Shown here: piece by piece, positions 56,643 to 64,000 of the stretch
Layout of the letters: each line of letters starts with the position of its first letter
Numbering within the stretch: the stretch's first letter is position 1
DNA from: Odiellus spinosus
Lineage: Eukaryota; Arthropoda; Arachnida; Opiliones; Phalangiidae
Assembly: GCA_963920705.1 (NCBI GenBank)
Contig: CAWUCO010000183.1
Span: forward strand, 183,507 to 247,506
Direction of reading: 5' to 3'
Length of the DNA stretch: 64,000 nt
Program-made: the position numbers and the translations under genes
The notes under the pieces: generated by a model
The model's database searches: none
What the model was told of the DNA's origin: nothing
What the model saw: only the letters and a program-made list of their open reading frames with translations

Positions 56643-57735
56643 AAGGTTCTTTTAGGAAGGTTATGCCGACGATGACGACAACGGAAGTTCCTCACAACTT
56701 GACTGTAATCGGCCATCTTTCTCCAGCACCCATGACGTCAGTGAAAAGTCTACTCAAACGCCAAAACGGCCGCAAATGCAAACAGTTAACCCTGCACCAT
56801 TAGCCCTCAAACAAATAAAAAAATAGAACGTGGCGTCATTGAAAAGCGCTTGTAGCGCCAAATTGAAGGAAAAGAGACATTGTGACGTCATTGAAAAGCG
56901 CTTGTAGCAACAAATTGGAAAAAAAGAGACATTAATTCTGACGTAAAGTAAACTGCGAAATTTGAATACTGTTCTTTTGAAACATTAAAAAAAAATCACA
57001 GCAACAGTGAAATAGGGTATATGTTTAATCCGAAAAGAGATAACAAATGTATGTAATGAAATATTGTTGGTTTTACTGTCAGTCGAAGTACATTGTATAC
57101 AATAAAATATGCCTTAACTGAATTATTATTTTCTTTATTAAAGTCACTCTTTAATATAACTGATATTACAAAATTTGCATTTCCAAATTGCGGTAAATCC
57201 TTTCCAAATTGAATTACCGCAATTAGGAAATGTAAATTTTGTAATGTCAGTCATATGAAAGAGTGATTTTAATAAAGATAATACTAATTCAGTTAAGGCA
57301 TGTTTTATTACATATATACAATGTATTTCGACTGACAGTAATATAATTAAAACCAACAATATATCACTGTTGCTGTGATTTTGTTTTTTAATGCTTCAAA
57401 AAAACAGTATTTAAATTTCGCAGTTTACTTTACGTCACAATTAATGTCTCTTTTCCTCCAATTTGTTGCTACAAGCGCTTTTCAATGACGTCACAATGTC
57501 TCTTTTCCTTCAGTTTGGCGTTACAAGCGCTTTTCAATGACGTCACGTTTTATTTTTTTTTATTTGTTTGAGGGCTAATGGTGCAGGGTTAACTGTTTGC
57601 ATTTGCGGCCGTTTTGGCGTTTGAGTAGACTCTTCACTGACGTCATGGGTGCTAGAGAAAGATGGCCGATTACAGTCAAGTTGTGAGGAACTTCCGTTGT
57701 CGTCATCGTCGGCATAACCTTCCTAAAAGAACCTT
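56643..57735. mobile_element. ~1.1-kb near-perfect palindrome
   Basis: Arms of ~540 bp (56643-57190 and 57205-57735) are close inverse complements around aattaccgcaatt-type words. Each arm has two tandem ~55-bp units (tgacgtcattgaaaagcgcttgtagc...aaaagagacatt). TGACGTCA-like sites recur in both arms. Structure typical of a foldback transposon. Confidence 0.9.
56663..56803 (+). CDS. 46-codon frame preserved in both palindrome arms
   Basis: ATG (56663) to TAG (56803): MPTMTTTEVPHNLTVIGHLS, then PAPMTSVKSLL and KRQNGRKCKQLTLHH. The inverted arm carries the same frame start to stop (57715-57575, minus) with one residue changed. Conservation may only reflect recent arm identity. No family recognised. 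Confidence 0.3.
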   Translation: MPTMTTTEVPHNLTVIGHLSPAPMTSVKSLLKRQNGRKCKQLTLHH

Positions 57736-59290
57736 GGGTGCTGAGTACCTTGTTAACCCTCATATAAGGGCCGGGAGGAGAGGGGTAATTTAAGCTCTGT
57801 TATGACTTCAAAGACAATTGAGGGAGGGGCGGAATTTTTACAAATCCGCAAGCCACCTGTGCCTTTTCGCCCAGTGGGGGCGGTGAAAAAACAGAAAAGC
57901 TGTTACTACTATTGAGGTATAGCGTCCTTCCCCCAACCGTTCTTGTTGGCTTACTTACTCTTTGCTTTATGCAAGAATCCAACCATTATGTCCAATTTTA
58001 AACCCCACCCCTCTTTCCTACCCTAAAAAATTACAAAAGGACCATAAAAAGCGTGGCAGACAGGCTATTGTCCTTAATATCCATGAGAAAATAATCCAGA
58101 AAGTAGCCCTCCAAAAAGACATTTGAGAAATCTTATTCTACAACGACAAGTTGGCGAAAAGAGACCTCCCCGATAAAACTCTCTCTATCATAACTTCATT
58201 AGTTGCTGCAAGGTCACATTCCGTTTATTAGAGAGATAGTTTTGTGAAAGGGCGCATGGTCTAAAATATAGACAAGAAATTACTTTCCCTCATGGGAAGG
58301 GAGAATGGGCATTGTATGGGTGAGAAAAGTAGGTGAAATTAGACCATATACTGCTAAAATAACTCTTAAAAGAAACCATATTATTTTCAAGGTTCCCTCC
58401 CCCCAATTCTCATTTTATACAAAAGAATAGAGAATATATAAAAATTAGATTTCACAGACTCAAATGCTTTCTTCAAGGTAAATCCCAAATGATAAAATTA
58501 AACATTTAGTGGGTTAAAATGGCTATTAAAATTCCATGATCTTTTCCCTGTTTTTCCTGACCTTTGGCAACCCTGATTCAAGATTTTTTCAAATAGCCTA
58601 TTCTGATCAAAATGAGTCCCTTTCATTGACAACCTGAAACGATACTACTCTATTTTACGATTTTAAAAGAGTAATTTCATAAAATAAGACTTTTTACCTA
58701 AAGGGGAGGGATAGGGTACTATATTGTATTTTCATGTAGTAGTTTTTGCGTGGAAAAGACAAAGCAAAAATGACGTTATTTTCGTTTCCACGAATCATAA
58801 AAATAAATTCGTACTTTTTTGGCTTTGGTATTTAAAATTTTAGATTTGCTGTCAGTTGCAATTACTTAATAATATAGTTAGAAAATTTAGACATATGAAA
58901 ATATAATTATTTCCCGTATTAGCAACCTGTGTTCCCAAGAGTTACATTACCTGTAAATAAAACTTTGTGGCTTGGCTCAATGATACTCTGAAGTTTCATT
59001 GTACTTCCTCAATGTTTGTTTTTTAATAGACTGCTGTATTTACAGTATTGTGTTGATATCGAGAGCCAATTTGTTTTTGAGAAATACACACCCTTCTGTG
59101 TGCTATGATAGGGGTCTAAATCAATCATCCAATAAACAGTATGGTTATATAATAATTATTTATCTATTCTCGGGCTCATTCCATAACTTAAATATGTTGA
59201 ATTTCAAAATTAACCGAGTCAGAGCTAAACTGAAAAATACCATACATATGAATGCTCTCAATATACAGTTTCCCAAGAGAGACAAAGCTG
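57736..59290. other. Gene-poor stretch
   Basis: No coding gene supported. The long open frame beginning 58999 is unremarkable until it enters the 21-bp repeat at 59300. Confidence 0.35.
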
Positions 59291-59296
59291 ATGGCT

Positions 59297-59462
59297 CACT
59301 CGAAATCGCGAAAGCTCACCCGAAATCGCGAAAGTTTTTCCCGAAATCGCGAAAGTTTTTCCCGAAATCGCGAAAGTTTTTCCCGAAATCGCGAAAGTTT
59401 TTCCCGAAATCGCGAAAGTTTTTCCCGAAATCGCGAAAGTTTTCCCGAAATCGCGAAAATTC
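59297..59462 (+). repeat. 21-bp minisatellite, eight copies, TTTCGCGA-bearing
   Basis: cgaaatcgcgaaagtttttcc repeats eight times; the first two and last differ slightly. A 21-bp unit preserves frame, so two plus frames show PKSRKFF or RNRESFS heptads. Each unit holds TCGCGA and, on the other strand, TTTCGCGATTTCG, close to E2F-type sites. Confidence 0.9.
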
Positions 59463-59570
59463 AGTTACAGTATCACTTTAATTTTGGAGTACAAAGGCCT
59501 GCTAATGAAAGTAGATATTAAATGGGCGTTCAAGCACAGGAGGTGCCAAGAGGTTTCGGAGGTGCCAAAG

Positions 59571-59655
59571 TTTTTTTTTTTTTTTTTGTTTTCATCCGGG
59601 TTTCGAACCTGGTACCCAATGTATGTGAAATAAGTACATTAGCAGACTACGCCAT
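59571..59655 (-). repeat. tRNA-derived SINE head with Pol III boxes
   Basis: On the minus strand, GATGGCGTAGTCTGC fits the tRNA A box and GGTTCGAAACC fits the B box, about 40 bases apart, as in a tRNA. The body ends CCCGGATGAAAAC and continues into a long A-run, then ctttggcacctccgaaacc. The acceptor and anticodon stems do not fold cleanly, so this is a SINE or tRNA pseudogene and not a functional tRNA. Confidence 0.65.
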
Positions 59656-59662
59656 CTCCTCT

Positions 59663-60486
59663 TATCAACTTTTAAAATAATTTCCAATCAACTTTTAAAA
59701 TAATTTCCATCCTTATCTATATTCTCAGTTCTTATCTCTATGTTCATATATCACTGAAAGTTTAAATGATAAGGCGCCAAATCAAATTTGAATCTATAAC
59801 CTATACTGAAACCTCTTTAAGCCTTTACCGTTTTCGAATTTCGCGCGGTTCTCCTATCAGTAGTATCATGTTATCGACAAAAGTCTTTGCGTGTCCTATC
59901 TCAAAACACATCAGATAAATAAATTGATGGATATTCAAATACCTTAACAAATAACTAGAAGAATTTCCCCAAGTAAACATAACTATAAATTTAAACTGCA
60001 AATATACAAATATTATTGTAAATCAATATAGTAAATGCGGAAAAATACCCAAACAAGTTGGTGAGCACCACGATATCAAATTAAAATTGAAAAGTTAGGC
60101 CTAATTACAACGTGTATGAAAATTGAAATACCCTAATGATATATACAATTAAAGCTCGTGGTTAAACCCTACGCGTCATTGGTAAAAGCTATTTCACAAC
60201 TTCAAACACGGACATGACACAGGGTATAAAGCTAGAATTAGATATAGTTATAGTCATTTTAATTTCCCTTCAATCGTATTCCAGTCGTCCACAAGAACAC
60301 TAAAAATGTAAGTACCATTTCGCTCTTAAAATTAACTTAGAAACTATTTCTACCACCTTAAAAACTTTGAAATTATTAACTTAACCTAAATAACACGATA
60401 CCCTTCTAAATAACTTAGAAGAAAACTTAATATCTTATTATTATAAACCCCAATTAACGTATTCGAGATCTCGTCAAGCAAATCAG
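59663..60486. other. Non-coding spacer
   Basis: A short direct repeat (caacttttaaaataatttcca) lies at about 59668 and 59690. A possible donor (tgtaagtacc, 60307) could belong to a 5' non-coding exon of the gene that follows. Confidence 0.35.
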
Positions 60487-60895
60487 TTACCGTCACCCCT
60501 GACTGTAAAATTAGACTTGGATTTACTGATGGGTACACTGGAATCAATCTCAGCGAGGAGGAGTACTTTCAAATATATCGAATGAGGGAAGAAATCTCTC
60601 AATACTTTCAAAACGAGGACGCAAGCCCCTCATCGGTTTTCCTCGAAGGATCAAACCATAAACAGGTGGAACAGTTCTATGGGAGAAACTCTTGGAACAA
60701 CATCAACAAGTCGAGATCATGCTTAACGAAACTAAGAAAGTCTATCAAGCTATTAAGGAAATCGTCATTCTACAGCTAACGGGACTTATCAAAAACTCTT
60801 GCAATGGTTGTCTCATTGACCATCCATCGCAAAACAAACATGACTGCATAATACATGATTGGACAGAACGGGTAGAAATTAACTTTTCAAATGCT
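60487..60895 (+). pseudogene. Accessory gene upstream of PolB (GCxxDHPSQ motif)
   Basis: After an acceptor (aaatcag) a frame reads RLGFTDGYTGINLSEEEYFQ and MREEISQYFQNEDASP. A change of frame near 60690 is followed by EIVILQLTGLIKNSCNGC and LIDHPSQNKHDCIIHDW, then a GTAAGT donor at 60896. The first block resembles the PC4/p15 single-stranded-DNA-binding fold (aromatic strand, TGINLS turn, EE helix). The GCxxDHPSQxxHxC block I recall only from uncharacterised proteins of virus-like elements in invertebrates. It reads towards PolB 500 bp downstream and likely belongs to the same element. The frameshift and missing ends make it a probable pseudogene. Confidence 0.5.
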
Positions 60896-61408
60896 GTAAG
60901 TAATTAAAATATCCAATTAATTACCGAAATCTTTAATAATTCAACTTTTTTAAGTTTCAATTTTTGTAAGCAAATGGTGACTAAAATTATTTGTATTTCG
61001 AAACAATATTTGTAAACAAATAAAACTCTAAATTTCAAACTCACAAAATATGTCATTTCTTAATATTGATATAGTAAGCAAATAAAATTGAAAAATGTTT
61101 TTCCATATTCTGCTAAGGGAATAATTCACTGGGATAGGAGTCAATTATATATTTGTTTTCTCATCGTTTATTTCAAAATGGCTGCCGTAATTTCTAATCA
61201 AGGATCGATATTTCCAGAGTGTGATAAAGGCTAGGGTTTTCCCCAATTAATCAGTGACTCATTGTTTAAGATAAGAAAGGGTATAAATACTGAATTTTTC
61301 CAAATCGAAAACATTACAAGTTCCTGCTCTCTACAAGCAACATCTTCTCCTCTGGTAATATTACAAGTCTTTAATTTTAAACCTAGTTACTTAGAAATTA
61401 GCTATAAA
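60896..61408. other. Spacer between accessory gene and PolB
   Basis: Non-coding AT-rich; the open frame extends upstream of the PolB ATG to 61262 from a TTG, but 61409 is preferred because the finger domain starts there. Confidence 0.4.
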
Positions 61409-64000
61409 ATGGTAATCTGCCATATTTGCGGGGCTAAGTTCGCCCATAGTAAAAGTTTACTTCGCCATGAACGAGAAAAACACGGAGATACTAAATATCC
61501 GTGTAGTATTTGCGCTCTGACCTTCACGAGGAAGGAGAACCTCGCCCGACATACCCTTACTCACCATGGAGCAGGTCTGCCGCAAGTAGCCAGCCCGAAA
61601 CGTCGCTTAGACAACGTCCCTATGAAGGACGTTAAGAAGGCGAAGACAGACGAATCTCCACCATGGACCATCACCATAATGCCTGCTTCCCGCCCGGTTC
61701 CTGATACCAACACCGTCCCGTCAACGATCACCGGCCCGTTAACTTCCGCTCTATCTACCAGGACTAACGCTACATCCGCCACGAACGTTCCCGACGATCT
61801 AGAGAGGGGATTTCTGGAGAGCCAAAATGACGCGGGACTCAAAGAATTTCTCGATGACGAGGAATTTCCGATGGGGACTCTCAACAACCAGGAGATCGAG
61901 AAGTTACAGAATTTCATGCGGGAGATGGAAGACCGTGAAGCAGATGCCATCACACAGCCAGACCTCGCCACCCAGGATGTCCCTCACACCTTCGATCAAT
62001 TAGATGAGATGATAGCGTTAAGAAACGCTATCTTCTGCGCTCGCTTCACACCATCAGACACGGAAACGGACGCGGATGTTTTAGTCAATCGCCATAGATT
62101 AGCCCTCCTAAACTATCTTCAAGCAAAGTTAGCACAGGACAAAGGACTCAAATGGTATTTAACCATGCGAGTTCGGTACGTGCGTGAGCTCAATAAGGGT
62201 GAGGAGGTGGAGTTTATCGCGTATCATAATAGTGACGTGCAAGTAATTTTGACTGCAGACACTATTAATCGTCAAATCGAAGCGTGCCTGGAAACTCTAA
62301 AACGGAAGATCGAGGAATTCCAAAAACGGGGGAGTGGATGGACCATAGACCGGATCTTATTTATGCAAGTAAATATTATTACATATTTACCTCTCGTCGG
62401 CGGAACTTTTATTGAACTTCCGAAAGTACTTGCTGATAAAAAGGCAATCACGAACATTAAAAAAGAAGACAATCGGTGTTTTCTATGGTCTATTCTAGCT
62501 CATCTACATGCTGTAAAGATTAACCCTAATAGAGTGCAAAAACATATTCGATTCCAGGATGAGTTAGACCTCGCGGGAATATCCTTCCCATTTGAACTAA
62601 ACGCGGAAAAATTAAAGAAATTCGAGGAAAATAACAATTTATCGGTTAACATTTTTTGCTACGAGAAGTTCGTTTTCCCTCTATACATTAGCGCGAATAG
62701 AGTTAAGAAAGCTCACCAAATCGATCTTCTTCTAATCACGAAAGGCGAAAAAAAAACATTTCTGCCTGATTCGCAGTCTGAGTCGACTACTCAGTAGTTT
62801 CACGAAACATAATCCATCCACACATTACTGCCGATATTGTTTATATCGTTTCGCTGGTGTGAATTCTGAACGTAATCGGGATGAGCACGTGAATGAGTGT
62901 TATATTCACGGACCTCAGAAGATCATCATGCCCACTAAGGAACCAGTATTGGAATTCCAGAAATTTGGATGGAGGCAAAAAGTAAGTTTGAAATTTTTAT
63001 TTATTTCTATTTATTATTTGTATTTTTTAACTCATTTTTCTTCTATGGAACAAGTTTGCCATTTTCGCCGACTTTGAGGCAATTCTCCCTAAAGTTTCGA
63101 CTTGTATGCCCGACTCCACCCTCTCCTCTACAACCACACTGGCTCACCATGTGTCGTGTGGGTTCAGCTATGTCATTATTAGCCCGGATGGTACACCTTC
63201 AAAACCCGTGACGTATCGGGGGGATTTTAGCCGAGGAAAAGATTTTAGTCGAGAAAATCAAGGAGAACGTCCCAATGCATCTAACCCTGGCGGAAGAAGT
63301 GGCTTTCACGACTTCGAAAACTTCCTACGTTTGTAGTAAATGATTCACCTTAACCGATTACAAAGTCCGTGACCATGACCATACTGACGGGTCATTTCGA
63401 GGAGCAGCCCACAACTCCTGCAACTTAAAATTAAAGCCGCCAAAGTTTATCCCGGTTTTCCTCCATAATCTATCCAAGTAAATGTTTTTAATTTTTTTTC
63501 AATTTTCAAAATTTTATTTTATTTTTTTTTCAGTTACGACGCCCATTAGATCGGGATTATCAAGGAACACGAGATCAAATGTATTCCTAGCTCCAGCGAA
63601 AAGTACATAAGTTTTTCGCTAGGTGGCCTACGCTTCCTCGACACTATTCGCTTCATGCCGGCGTCCTTAGAAGCCTTGGCGTCAAACCTCGCTAAAGGCG
63701 GAACCGGCAAGTTCCCGTGCATGAATAGTATCTACCGGCCGGACGAAGTTTAACTCCTACTACGCAAACAAGTCTATGCGTACGACTACATGGACAGCGA
63801 GGCGAAGTTTGACGAGCCTCAATTACCGCCCAAAGATGCCTTCTTCAACACGTTGACTGACGAACATATCGACGACGCCGACTACGCCCACGCCCAAACA
63901 GTATGCAAAAAATTCAATATAAAAAATCTAGGTAAGTTAAATATATATATTGCTAGGTTAGGTTAAAGAAATAATATTTTTCATATTTTAGGAGAGTATC
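61409..64000 (+). pseudogene. Spliced family B DNA polymerase with N-terminal C2H2 fingers; runs off the end
   Basis: Protein-primed-type PolB of a Polinton/adintovirus-like element. ATG 61409 opens two C2H2 fingers (CHICGAKF...H; CSICALTF...H), a Pro/Thr/Ser linker and an acidic region. The PolB-associated block then has SGWTIDRILFMQVNI, GTFIELPKVLADKKAI and EDNRCFLWSILAHLHAVK. A zinc segment (HYCRYCLYRF...HVNEC) follows, after a frame change near 62750. Introns: 62982-63054, 63478-63533, 63932-63991. Exon 2 has FAIFADFEA (exonuclease motif I) and VRDHDHTDGSFRGAAHNSCN. Exon 3 has KYISFSLGGLRFLDTIRFMP and ENYAHAQ-like DDADYAHAQT. Breaks: frame changes near 62750 and 63215; nonsense codons near 63340 (TGA in a zinc-ligand position), 63545 and 63750. 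The polymerase palm lies beyond the window. Confidence 0.85.

Noticed and set aside
58999-59481. 160-residue frame with PKSRKFF heptads as a gene
   Set aside because: The N-terminal part has no domain or coding bias, and the tail is a 21-bp minisatellite readable in two frames.
61561-61971. 136-residue minus-strand frame
   Set aside because: Antisense shadow of the PolB linker region.

Overview
The window looks like a repeat-dense, AT-rich nuclear region from an arthropod, most likely an insect. Splice-junction-like introns are 56-75 bp with GT(A/G)AG donors and pyrimidine-AG acceptors. Nearly every recognisable protein is of transposon or endogenous-virus origin. I see no rRNA, no CRISPR array and no bacterial gene organisation. 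Many of the longer open frames start at TTG or GTG and should not be read as gene starts.

Layout. 0-3.6 kb: terminal-inverted-repeat (TIR) elements, one nested in another. 3.6-6.7 kb (minus): a zinc-finger transposase-like gene broken by several frameshifts. 7.4-10.1 kb: minisatellites, a long foldback element and a dispersed repeat. 10.1-11.0 kb (minus): a five-exon transposase-like gene truncated by a minisatellite. 12.1-17.9 kb: a virus-like island with a three-exon dUTPase, a small spliced basic protein, two N-terminal halves of a protein-primed-type family B DNA polymerase (PolB) lying tail to tail, and two unrecognised coding segments. 18.7-28.1 and 36.1-41.05 kb: two arrays of one ~102-bp satellite. 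The first contains a 3,734-bp tandem duplication, and both end in the same unique flank. The second begins directly at a Penelope-like reverse transcriptase remnant. 28.1-36 kb: inverted flank copies, foldbacks and small coding remnants. 41.5-59 kb: many palindromic or foldback elements, a THAP-like domain, a predicted secreted exon, a Cys-rich exon and a ~275-bp tandem repeat. 59-64 kb: an in-frame 21-bp repeat, a tRNA-derived SINE, and a second virus-like unit: an accessory gene with a GCxxDHPSQ motif, then a spliced, pseudogenised PolB with N-terminal C2H2 fingers that runs off the end.

How the pieces relate. dUTPase, basic protein and PolB in one block, and the accessory gene plus PolB in another, fit Polinton/Maverick or adintovirus-like integrated elements of two different PolB lineages. 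Both carry nonsense or frameshift damage. The rest is non-autonomous DNA transposons, often nested. I checked no database; family names rest on motif recognition.
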